A stretch of 34,673 nucleotides of DNA from an uncultured Shewanella sp. (GTDB taxonomy: Bacteria > Pseudomonadota > Gammaproteobacteria > Enterobacterales > Shewanellaceae): contig NZ_CANMWS010000044.1 of NCBI RefSeq assembly GCF_947501665.1, positions 1 through 34,673 on the forward strand, in the 5' to 3' direction. The stretch's first letter is position 1. The number at the start of each line of letters is the position of its first letter. The notes below the pieces were generated by a model. That model searched no databases. It saw nothing but the letters and a program-made list of their open reading frames with translations, and was not told the DNA's origin. Positions 1 through 8,818 of this stretch are shown in pieces. A program made the translations under genes and the position numbers.

Positions 1-3000
1 GAGGTAAGTACAGCGCAAGATTTGGCGTATGTGATTTATACGTCTGGGACGACTGGGCAGCCTAAAGGGGTGATGATAGACAACGAAACGTTGTATAGGT
101 TTATCGTTGGCAATGATTCTCTTTTTCTCGAATCTTCGACGTCATTATTAAGTTGCACAAATTATACATTCGATATATTTGGTTTAGAAATTTTTCTCCC
201 ATTCTTTACTGGCGGTAGTGTTATTTTGTCTGATATGGATAACGCGGCTCAAAGTCTTATAACACATGGTAAGTTGATCAATTGTATTCAGCTAACTCCC
301 GGTGGCTGGGAAGTGTTGTTTGAAGGGCTGCAAAAGGGGGAAAGTGGCGATTACTCCAACGTACATGCATTAGTCGGAGGGGATAAAGTACAGGCTCAGC
401 TATTAGAAAAATTACAGCAATGTTTTAACAATGTCACCCAAGTATATGGTCCAACTGAAACATGCATTTGGAGCACATCAGCGAGAAATCTAACTGAAAA
501 GAAAATAGGTAAGCCATTAGCAAACGAGAAAGTATATGTACTAAACGGTGAACATCAGCTTGTTCCAGTTGGCACTTCGGGCGAATTATATATCGGAGGC
601 GTGGGTGTGGCTCGAGGATACTTAAATCGTGATGAGATGACTAATGAGAGGTTTTTGAAAGTCCCTCTTGGGTCACAAGGACCTAATGGTGTTTGTAATC
701 AATCAGTCTATCGAACAGGGGACCAAGTTCGTTGGCTCCCAGATGGTAATTTGGAGTACCTAGGACGCAATGATTCTCAAGTAAAAATTAGAGGACATCG
801 TATTGAGCTAGGTGAAATAGAGAACGCTCTTTTGCTTCAGAGTGGCATTAAGCAAGCTGTCGTTATTGATGTAATTAATACTCAACAAATTTACTTAGTA
901 GCATATGTTGTACCCGAAAATCTTAGTGGTGTAATAGCCAAGGAACCTGAGTCGTTGGATTCTATACGGAAGACGTTAGCTAAAACGCTTCCTGACTATA
1001 TGGTTCCTTCTAGTGTAATTCAGGTTGATGAAATCCCTCTGAATATAAATGGAAAAATTGATCGAAAGAGATTGCCTGAACCTAATTTCACTAACATATA
1101 CGCTTACACTCCACCACAGAACGAATCACAAGAGCAGTTGTGTGAAATCTGGAAAGATATATTAGAACTAACGCGAGTCGGGATAGAGGATAACTTTTTT
1201 AGAATCGGAGGGAACTCGATATTAGCGATCCGATTAAGTGCTCGTATTCGTCAAGTATTAGGCCTTGAAATGCCGCTGTCACTGCTTTTTTCTAACCCCA
1301 CAGTGTCGGCATTGAGCGAGCATCTTGAAGGGTTTGGTACAAAGGATAGGTTTCAAGCATACCGTATAGAGCAGAGTCAAGAGCTTGATACATCTCTACC
1401 TTTTCCAATCAACAATGTACAGCAAGCCTATCTTATTGGTAGAGAGCAAACTCAACAGTTAGGAGGAGTTGCAACACATGTATATTCAGAGTTAAGTTTC
1501 ACGACACTAGATGTACCTAGATTAGAGTTCGCAATAAATAAGTGCATCATTCGTCATGATGCACTAAGATCAGTATTTGAAGATGGTGAACAGCGTATAC
1601 TGAATTCTGTGCCCGATTATAGCATTGTGGATTATGGGTTCCTCAGTGATGAAAGTTTGGATCAACTTCGTGCGAAGTGGGCCCAACATGTGTATGAGCC
1701 AAGTATATGGCCGCTGTTTCATTTTTCAGTGAGTTGCTATAACAAACAGACTCTTCTGCATGTCAGTGTCGACTCTCTCATACTGGATGGCATCAGTACC
1801 CAAATACTTTTTCGTGAAATTAGCCTACTTTACAGCAATCCGTACGCTTGTTTACCTGAATTAAAACTCAGTTATAGAGATTACGCGATTGCAGTTGATA
1901 AGATAAGACAGAGTGAGCTATATCTCAGTGATAAAGAATGGTGGCAGAGGCGCTTAGGTGAGTTTGAGTTGGACTTGTCACTTCCACTATTGAATAGGCC
2001 GGAAAAAGTTAACAAGCCTGTATTTCGCAGAGTCAGCCGAAAGTTAGATTCTGATACTTGGGCAGCATTGAAAGAAAAAGCCAATTTATCGCAAATAAGC
2101 CCAACAAGTGTCGTTCTATATGCGTATGGACTAGTTTTAAGTCGTTGGAGTGGCCAGAGCAACCTGTGTATTAATTTGACGTTATTCAATAGATTGCCAA
2201 TTCATTCACAAATAAACGATATTGTAGGGGAAACAACAGCTCTTGAATTATTTGCTTGGTCCCGTCGGAGTAGCAATATTTTAGAAGCGTTGAGTGAAAC
2301 TAATCGACAGTTATGGGAAGACATAGAACACAACTTATTTGACGGGGTAGATCTCCAACGTATGCTGAGGGAGCAATATGGCCTACCAGCTGAGAGGCTT
2401 ATTGCTCCATGTGTGCTTACAAGTATGTTGGGCGAATCGCGAACCACTCACGGTCAGATTTTGCCCGGCATGACTGGTATCCACTTCTCGATTACTCAAA
2501 CTCCTCAAGTGATTATTGACAACAAGGCCTTAGAGGAAAATGGTCAGCTCGTGGCGGAATGGGACTACCCAGAACAGTTATTTTCTCGTGATCTTATCGA
2601 AGAAATGCATTCGGATTACTGTGAAATTCTTGAACTATTAGCGCAGTTAAATTGGGGAGAAAACAAAGTATCGCAATGCTTACCTAATGCGTTTTATGAT
2701 GAATTTCAGTTCCAGGCTAACAAGGTGGATGCGGAATATCCTAATAGTCACCTTCTGAGTGGTTTTGAGCATCAGTTACAAATTCGCCCGGATGCAAATA
2801 TAGTTATTGACCATACGGGTGCATGCACCTACAGGTCGTTAGATCTATACCGGCGATCAATTGCAGGTAGCTTACTTAATGACAATGAGAAGCCAACTTA
2901 TGAACCTACCCTTGTAGCTATTTTATGCGAAAAAGGCCGTCTACAATTTTCAGCTTGTTTAGGTGTCCTTAGTGCTGGTATGGCATACTTACCTTTGCAC

Positions 3001-6000
3001 GTTGACTGGCCTGCAGGACGTATTTGTGAAGTGCTAGCTGTGGGTAATGTTTCCACCGTTCTTATGAGTGCTAGCCAACAAAAGGCGTTGATTGGTGAAC
3101 GTTTTCTTGAAGAATACCAAGTGATGATTCTGGATGAGCTTATACAAAGTGACCCAGTGGTATATTTGCCAGAAATATCATCAGAGCAATTAGCTTATGT
3201 CATATTCACTTCAGGTAGCACGGGCAAGCCCAAAGGTGTACAGATAACTCATGGCCAAGCAATGAATACGATAGAAGCGGTAAACCGTCGTTTCAGTATT
3301 GGTGAAAACGATAAAGTATTGGCGATATCAGAGTTGATCTTCGATCTGTCGGTATGGGATATGTTTGGAGTGAGCGGGGCTGGAGGGTGCTTAGTGTACC
3401 CACAACAACAGTTAGTGAAGGAGCCTTCTCATTGGACTTCTTTGATCGAAAAGCATCGTGTAACCATATGGAACAGTGTGCCTCAATTGATGCAGTTGTT
3501 GGTTGAAGAAGTAGGGGGCAGGAACCTACTTAGTTCTTTGAACACGGTATTGCTAAGTGGCGATCGAATTCCGTTGACCCTGCCTGATGAAGTAAAATCT
3601 GCTAGTAGTGCTCACGTGTTTAGCTTAGGAGGTGTTACAGAGGGAAGCATATGGTCTATATGGTATGAGATCGGTCATGTTGACCTTGAATGGCAGTGTA
3701 TACCTTATGGCGTTGCAATGCCTAACCAATCCATCTGGGTATTGAATGATGAGGGTGAATGTTGTCCTATCGGAGTCTCAGGTGAAATCTGTATCGGCGG
3801 GAAGGGAGTCGCGCTTGGTTATACCGATCCGGAAAGAACGGCACAGCAATTTATTGAACATCCAACAATAGGAAGAGTATATAAAACTGGGGACTCAGGG
3901 GCATGGCATAGTGATGGCTATGTGGAGTTTCGGGGCCGCAAGGATGATCAGGTGAAAATTAATGGTTATCGAGTTGAACTAGGAGAATTGACCTCTCGGT
4001 TATCCTCACTTGCGGGGATTAAACAGGCATGTAGTTCTACTATAAAAGCTCCAAGTGGTGGGGTTTTTCTAGTTAGTTGGGTTGAGCCGGAAGAGGCTAT
4101 ACCAGAGGACAAAACAGCGTTTCGTTTAGCTCAGCATGGTTTAAGAAAAGATTTAGCCGCAGGGACCCCCGTCAATCTGGATATAGATATAGAAAAATGG
4201 CTTCAGCGGAAAAGTTATCGACAATTTAATCCATCGACTCAAAATATAACGAAAGTGGTGGAAGGCCTTTTTTACGGGCTACCAAAGAGTAAAAACTCAA
4301 CTTTGAATGGGCAGGAACGTCTTATTCAGTGGTTGTCAGTATTGAGTGCCGTTGAGTTAGATGATCGGGCGCTTCCTAAGTATCGTTACCCTTCAGCTGG
4401 GAGTAGCTACGCTATCCGCATTTACGTATGTTTGGCTGAGGGACAGTTGAATAATTTGCCCTCAGGGCGTTACTACTTTCACCCAGTTGAACAGTCGCTA
4501 CATAAAGTCGACGATGAAGTCTTTGTGGTCAACCAGCTTGAGTTTAGGGCTGAAGTTAAGGCTATCGAGCCTTTGTATTCCGGTAACTCGCATAAATATT
4601 TGTCATTGGAGCTAGGGCATATTTTGAGCCTCTTAGATGGTGTTACTTTGAATCAGGTCGTGCCAATGTTGTCGGAAGACATTGAAGGGGAAGAAGCCCT
4701 GTTATTAAAATTACCAGTTGATATAGAGCCAAATAACAGTGATTTTGAACTTTCCGTAGAGTTTTATACACGTTCTCCTCTGGGGTGGGTTGATAATAAT
4801 GGTAACGTAACCAAAGATAACATGTGCGTTTTCTCATCCTCCTCAGTGCAAGGGCAAATGTTTAATAATTCGGCTACATTAATGTCTATCGACTCTACAG
4901 AAAATATACGGGGTTGGGTGCAAGCAGGCTATTGTGCCGGGAGTATAGATGAACTTTTGTATGACTGTTTACTGGGTAGTTGCTGGGTAGGCGTGTTACC
5001 TCAAGGTATTAAGGGACAATATGGTTGCGTTATTGGCCATGTCCCTGAGTCTGAGCTTTCATGCAGCGAATCGATCGGACAAGCTGTGCCTTTGACCGAA
5101 GCCGTCAAAGAGTTGCTAGCTGGAGAGCTTCCAGACTACATGCTTCCTCAAAAAGTAGAACTTGTGGAGAGAATGCCACTCACACCGAATGGCAAAGTGA
5201 ATGTGAAAGCATTGCCAGTACCTGATATTACCGTCGTTTCTCACTATATTCCGCCTAGAACGGAAGCAGAAAGGAAGTTGTGCTTTATTTGGCAGGAGGT
5301 GCTATCTCTTCATAAAGTTGGCATAGAAGATAACTTCTTTTCCATTGGAGGTGACTCTATGAGAAGTATCCAGTTAGCATCTCGTTTACGAAAAGAAGGG
5401 TATTGCCTCCAAGTAAAAGACATTTTTGAGCATCCTACGATATCTTCGCTAAATAAAGTGCTGAATGCAGCGGAACCTCAGGGTAATCAAGACTATATCG
5501 AATTTCATAATTTAGAAGATGCCATGGAATCATTAATTGTATTACCGCTATACGATAAGGGTTATGAGGTTTGGCTGAACACATTGTTTCCTTTGTTGCC
5601 ATCAGATCTTCACACTGTAATGTTTGATAGAGATCGGGATGGAAAGTACATCGATTTCCATTTTTGGGCAGCAGATATAGCAGATTCGATAGTACGCCAT
5701 CAGCTTCATACTCGGAAGCATTGCAGTATCCTTGGTTGGAGCTTTGGTTCGGTTTTAGCTCATCTAGTAGCTGTAGAACTGCAGAATAAAGGTATACATA
5801 TAAGAAATACCTTTCTAATGGATCCATTGGTTAAAGGTCTATTCGCTGAACCTGGTTCCATTCCCGACCTGCCTAGCCCAAGCGTTGATGATTGGCTTCG
5901 TACCCTGAGGTTGCCTTTCAATACATCGAATGGAAGTCTTTATCAGTGTACTGTGGGAGAAGATGAAAATGCACTGTATTCACAAGCAATCAACTCGGAC

Positions 6001-6159
6001 GCGTTGGGGTTCCGTCCTTTCTATACAGACCTAGATGTTATTAAAATACCCTGTAAACACAATGATATGCTATCAGATCGTGCTTCTTTGGAAGTTGTAG
6101 TAAATGATCTGCTGTATAAAATACGCTCGGAAAACATAGAGCAAGGTGATGGGGTTTGA
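1..6159 (+). CDS. NRPS, C-terminal part: (A)-PCP-Cy-A[Ox]-PCP-TE
   Basis: The frame is open from base 1, so the gene begins upstream; residues are numbered from base 1. Domains in order: adenylation domain from core A3 (YTSGTTGQPKG) to A10 (about 1-355); PCP with GGNS, Ser406; heterocyclization domain (about 465-900) with the diagnostic DxxxxDxxS at 591-599 (DSLILDGIS); second adenylation domain (A3 at about 1065) interrupted after A8 by an oxidase domain of the nitroreductase/McbC type (KYRYPSAGSSYAIRIYV at 1460-1476), resuming at A10 near 1730; PCP with GGDS, Ser1786; type I thioesterase with GWSFG (Ser1914) and a late CKHNDML histidine (His2020). By hand alignment to GrsA the pocket residues read D-I-L-Q-L-G-V-I-W (close to glycine codes) and D-L-W-N-L-S-L-I-W (close to cysteine codes). 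Inference: a terminal Gly-Cys unit is cyclised to thiazoline, oxidised to thiazole and released by the TE. Confidence 0.95.
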   Translation, partial: EVSTAQDLAYVIYTSGTTGQPKGVMIDNETLYRFIVGNDSLFLESSTSLLSCTNYTFDIFGLEIFLPFFTGGSVILSDMDNAAQSLITHGKLINCIQLTPGGWEVLFEGLQKGESGDYSNVHALVGGDKVQAQLLEKLQQCFNNVTQVYGPTETCIWSTSARNLTEKKIGKPLANEKVYVLNGEHQLVPVGTSGELYIGGVGVARGYLNRDEMTNERFLKVPLGSQGPNGVCNQSVYRTGDQVRWLPDGNLEYLGRNDSQVKIRGHRIELGEIENALLLQSGIKQAVVIDVINTQQIYLVAYVVPENLSGVIAKEPESLDSIRKTLAKTLPDYMVPSSVIQVDEIPLNINGKIDRKRLPEPNFTNIYAYTPPQNESQEQLCEIWKDILELTRVGIEDNFFRIGGNSILAIRLSARIRQVLGLEMPLSLLFSNPTVSALSEHLEGFGTKDRFQAYRIEQSQELDTSLPFPINNVQQAYLIGREQTQQLGGVATHVYSELSFTTLDVPRLEFAINKCIIRHDALRSVFEDGEQRILNSVPDYSIVDYGFLSDESLDQLRAKWAQHVYEPSIWPLFHFSVSCYNKQTLLHVSVDSLILDGISTQILFREISLLYSNPYACLPELKLSYRDYAIAVDKIRQSELYLSDKEWWQRRLGEFELDLSLPLLNRPEKVNKPVFRRVSRKLDSDTWAALKEKANLSQISPTSVVLYAYGLVLSRWSGQSNLCINLTLFNRLPIHSQINDIVGETTALELFAWSRRSSNILEALSETNRQLWEDIEHNLFDGVDLQRMLREQYGLPAERLIAPCVLTSMLGESRTTHGQILPGMTGIHFSITQTPQVIIDNKALEENGQLVAEWDYPEQLFSRDLIEEMHSDYCEILELLAQLNWGENKVSQCLPNAFYDEFQFQANKVDAEYPNSHLLSGFEHQLQIRPDANIVIDHTGACTYRSLDLYRRSIAGSLLNDNEKPTYEPTLVAILCEKGRLQFSACLGVLSAGMAYLPLHVDWPAGRICEVLAVGNVSTVLMSASQQKALIGERFLEEYQVMILDELIQSDPVVYLPEISSEQLAYVIFTSGSTGKPKGVQITHGQAMNTIEAVNRRFSIGENDKVLAISELIFDLSVWDMFGVSGAGGCLVYPQQQLVKEPSHWTSLIEKHRVTIWNSVPQLMQLLVEEVGGRNLLSSLNTVLLSGDRIPLTLPDEVKSASSAHVFSLGGVTEGSIWSIWYEIGHVDLEWQCIPYGVAMPNQSIWVLNDEGECCPIGVSGEICIGGKGVALGYTDPERTAQQFIEHPTIGRVYKTGDSGAWHSDGYVEFRGRKDDQVKINGYRVELGELTSRLSSLAGIKQACSSTIKAPSGGVFLVSWVEPEEAIPEDKTAFRLAQHGLRKDLAAGTPVNLDIDIEKWLQRKSYRQFNPSTQNITKVVEGLFYGLPKSKNSTLNGQERLIQWLSVLSAVELDDRALPKYRYPSAGSSYAIRIYVCLAEGQLNNLPSGRYYFHPVEQSLHKVDDEVFVVNQLEFRAEVKAIEPLYSGNSHKYLSLELGHILSLLDGVTLNQVVPMLSEDIEGEEALLLKLPVDIEPNNSDFELSVEFYTRSPLGWVDNNGNVTKDNMCVFSSSSVQGQMFNNSATLMSIDSTENIRGWVQAGYCAGSIDELLYDCLLGSCWVGVLPQGIKGQYGCVIGHVPESELSCSESIGQAVPLTEAVKELLAGELPDYMLPQKVELVERMPLTPNGKVNVKALPVPDITVVSHYIPPRTEAERKLCFIWQEVLSLHKVGIEDNFFSIGGDSMRSIQLASRLRKEGYCLQVKDIFEHPTISSLNKVLNAAEPQGNQDYIEFHNLEDAMESLIVLPLYDKGYEVWLNTLFPLLPSDLHTVMFDRDRDGKYIDFHFWAADIADSIVRHQLHTRKHCSILGWSFGSVLAHLVAVELQNKGIHIRNTFLMDPLVKGLFAEPGSIPDLPSPSVDDWLRTLRLPFNTSNGSLYQCTVGEDENALYSQAINSDALGFRPFYTDLDVIKIPCKHNDMLSDRASLEVVVNDLLYKIRSENIEQGDGV

Positions 6160-7085
6160 GGGCCAACGGAACGAAAAGTGACTCTAAGGAATTATCTTCA
6201 CTTTCTACGACTAAATTCAACGGTCGTGAGTTCCCACTCACACTGGGGCAAGAAGGACTGCTCGTCCTTATCCTCCTTGCATTCTCCATAACGCCCAAAG
6301 TGAGTTGGCTTTCAAATGAGAGCTGACAATATTTTTTGTGTGACTCGTCGGTGTTATTTTGTTGAGTGGATTTATTGTTAATCATAGCCTTATTGATATT
6401 AATCGCTTCCAGCGGGGTTTGTGCAGATACCTCTGCGAGACGCTATGAAGCCATCCTTGGCCGCTTTACGGTTCCATCCCTGAAACCGAAACTAGCAGAT
6501 GTATCTACACACGGGTCTAAAAGCGAAAATCAACAGCAAAACAAAAGAAAATCATGATGGTTGCTTCGAATTGGGTGTGTTTCATTAATATCACTACCTA
6601 TATTCTGTTAATTTGCTCAAGATCCACCAGAAGCTGAGCCTTTTCATTGGACAAAAAGAATGTAGTGTAAGGTAAGTCGTCAAAGGCCAGAAGGTAAGAG
6701 GTGGATCACGTTTTTAGACTATTTTTGTGAGGGGAATAAAGATTAACTTTCCTTAATTTGTATCAATATGTTAAGCTGTTGTTTTATCCGGGTGATTGAT
6801 TCGTTTTTTACTAACAAAGCGCGGGGAGAGTATTGGGTTACCTGTTGAGTAAGGGATTGATTGGCATTATACAAAAGATATGAATTTTTTAAAATAAATG
6901 TTTTAGGTTTAAAGTGCTGAACCTTTTTCTAGTAGTACTTGAATGATTGCAAGATTTAAAAATTTTTTGCTTTTAGTCTTAATTAAAGCGCACCTAGAAT
7001 TGATTATGCATCCTTAGGTAGTGAAGCTGTGTTAGTTAAGATATTTTGGTAATATGAATGCGATTAATAAGAGTAAGGAGTGGAC
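6160..7085. other. Long spacer with no convincing gene, possible decayed ORF
   Basis: One reading frame begins at a TTG (6156) overlapping the NRPS stop and runs about 57 codons to 6326. After two in-frame stops it reopens at 6366-6557 (63 codons, hydrophobic start, then ARRYEAILGRF and a basic tail). Neither piece resembles a family I know. The repeated interruption of one frame suggests a decayed gene, but chance is possible. From 6560 to 7070 the sequence is AT-rich and has no ORF worth calling. A 20-base stretch at 6590-6609 recurs with one mismatch at 16171-16190. Confidence 0.35.
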
Positions 7086-8312
7086 ATGGAGAAGGATTTT
7101 GACTTCTACAGGCAGAATGATGATTGTAATCATTTAATACTATTTGTTCATGGTTTTACCGGCGATGTGAATAAAACATGGAAAAATAGCAATGGTCAAT
7201 CGTTCCCTAAATTATTATTAGCAAATAAATATATTGCTGACAATTTTGATGTGGCTACCTATGGGTATTTCACTACTTTATTGGATCTATTTGCTGATAG
7301 TAAAGAAAAATTTAGAAGAATAAAAAATTTAATTCGCAGAAAAACACATAAGAAAGAAAAAAATTTAGATATCTCAGAACTTTCTAATAATTTAAGTAAT
7401 CACCTTAGAATTACACTGAACCAATACGATAATATCTATATTGTTGCTCATAGTATGGGGGGCTTAATCACAAAAAACCTTATTTCTGATGAGTTAAATA
7501 AGAATGGTTGGACAAAAATAAAACTATTCTTGTCTTTGGCTGTTCCACATCAAGGTTCTGATAAAGCTGTTTTGGGTGGATTAATTAGTGATAACTTACA
7601 AATTAACAATCTTAATCCAGTCAATTTATTTATTAATACTCTTAACCAAAGGTGGATAGACTTAGATAGTAAACCTTCTACTAAGTATTTTTACGGAAGT
7701 TATGATGAGGTCGTCACTAAGCATAGTGCCGTTGCCATTGATAAAATTGAAAAAGATATAATCAGCGTGGCTGAAGACCATAATTCCATATCTAAGCCTG
7801 AAAATGCAAGTTCAATAGTGTGTAATGGAGTGGTTCAGTTTATAGAAGAAGCACATAAACATATATTATTAAGTGAGGTTGGGTATCAGAAGTTAGATCC
7901 TACAGAACAATTGGATGATGAGCTTTTTGTGCTCAAATTACTCCTAGCAGAGATAGCAAATGAAACGCAAGAACACGCGAAGGAATTGTTCTTTAATGCT
8001 GAATATGTAAGAAAGCTATTTAGATCTAAACATGATAGGAAACAACTGGAGCTTCTCTTCAATAATATTCGTCAACTCTATAAAGATAGTTTTGATGGTT
8101 ATCTTGCTGATGATTATAAGAACTCTGGACAACTACTCGCCGAAGTTCATACAAAAATAACTGATCATGACGCTCAGTTGCTTAAGACATTAATACCGAC
8201 TCTTCAGACTTACCATAAAAAGGGAATGTTGCATCAGTTAGCTAATGATACAGAGTCTGATATATGGTGGTCTAAGAGTAAGAAGTTTAGTTTTGAGGGA
8301 GAAGATAAGTGA
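7086..8312 (+). CDS. Alpha/beta hydrolase, putative ABC-3C effector
   Basis: The ATG at 7086 is preferred over GTG 7080 because AAGGAG (7075-7080) lies 5 bases upstream of it. The product is about 408 residues. The N-terminal two thirds is a lipase/esterase-like alpha/beta hydrolase: LFVHGFTG forms the oxyanion-hole strand, AHSMGG carries the nucleophile serine, and DHNSISKP is a plausible catalytic histidine loop as in PGAP1-like lipases. No signal peptide is visible, so it should be cytoplasmic. The last 130 or so residues are helical (KLLLAEIANETQEHAKELFF onward) and resemble the C-terminal extension that effectors of ABC-three-component systems carry to contact their partners. It overlaps the next gene by 4 bases (GTGA). 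Hydrolase fold is well supported; the effector role is inferred from the operon. Confidence 0.85.
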   Translation: MEKDFDFYRQNDDCNHLILFVHGFTGDVNKTWKNSNGQSFPKLLLANKYIADNFDVATYGYFTTLLDLFADSKEKFRRIKNLIRRKTHKKEKNLDISELSNNLSNHLRITLNQYDNIYIVAHSMGGLITKNLISDELNKNGWTKIKLFLSLAVPHQGSDKAVLGGLISDNLQINNLNPVNLFINTLNQRWIDLDSKPSTKYFYGSYDEVVTKHSAVAIDKIEKDIISVAEDHNSISKPENASSIVCNGVVQFIEEAHKHILLSEVGYQKLDPTEQLDDELFVLKLLLAEIANETQEHAKELFFNAEYVRKLFRSKHDRKQLELLFNNIRQLYKDSFDGYLADDYKNSGQLLAEVHTKITDHDAQLLKTLIPTLQTYHKKGMLHQLANDTESDIWWSKSKKFSFEGEDK

Positions 8313-8818
8313 TATTGCCTTTCATAGATCCAGAAGATGATATTTATATAAACTTATGTGTTCTCATACTATTGATTAATGCTCTTGCTAAAACAAGTAG
8401 AGGAATACAAAAACTAAATAATAATAGGCTGCATATATTTCTATACTTGCTTAAAAATCCAACAGGTTTGAATGAGATCTTGAGGGTGTTAGGGAAAGGT
8501 AATGTAGTTCTTCAAGATCGAGATACTTACTCTGTTACTTCTATATCTCCAAATATGGACTCACTTTTTGATAGAAATGCGCTTAAATCTTTACTAAGTG
8601 TATTGGTTGCTAAAAAGCTAGTCTCAATAACGTACAAAAAGGGCGATGGTTTTTTTTATAGCCTTAGTGAAATTGGGAAGCATTTAATAGCTGACTTGAA
8701 TGATGAGTACCTAAATGAAATAAGGCTGCTTTGTGAAAAATTAAAATCACTATTAAATTTTACAGAAGGTCAGTTGAATAAAGAGATAAATAGAATTATT
8801 CTAATGGGGGCAGTATAA
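8309..8818 (+). CDS. ABC-3C middle component-like protein
   Basis: A 169-residue protein with a GTG start overlapping the hydrolase stop (GTGA), implying translational coupling. The sequence is helical. Its centre (about residues 85-125, DRNALKSLLSVLVAKKLV, then a short beta hairpin with YKKGDGFFYSLSEIGK) reads like a winged helix. This size, fold and middle position match the 'middle component' of ABC-three-component systems, thought to bridge the ATPase and the effector. There is no catalytic motif. The stop TAA is directly followed by the ATG of the ATPase gene. On its own the sequence would be hypothetical; the call rests mainly on gene order. Confidence 0.7.
   Translation: MILPFIDPEDDIYINLCVLILLINALAKTSRGIQKLNNNRLHIFLYLLKNPTGLNEILRVLGKGNVVLQDRDTYSVTSISPNMDSLFDRNALKSLLSVLVAKKLVSITYKKGDGFFYSLSEIGKHLIADLNDEYLNEIRLLCEKLKSLLNFTEGQLNKEINRIILMGAV

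Noticed and set aside
1881..5827. Minus-strand ORFs of 64-130 codons within the NRPS gene (1881-2189, 2202-2447, 4643-4837, 5435-5827)
   Set aside because: They lie opposite a strongly supported plus-strand NRPS with clear domain motifs, have no ribosome-binding sites of note and no recognisable domain.
6041..6385. Minus-strand ORF of 114 codons overlapping the NRPS end
   Set aside because: Overlaps the thioesterase coding end; low-complexity translation without a domain.
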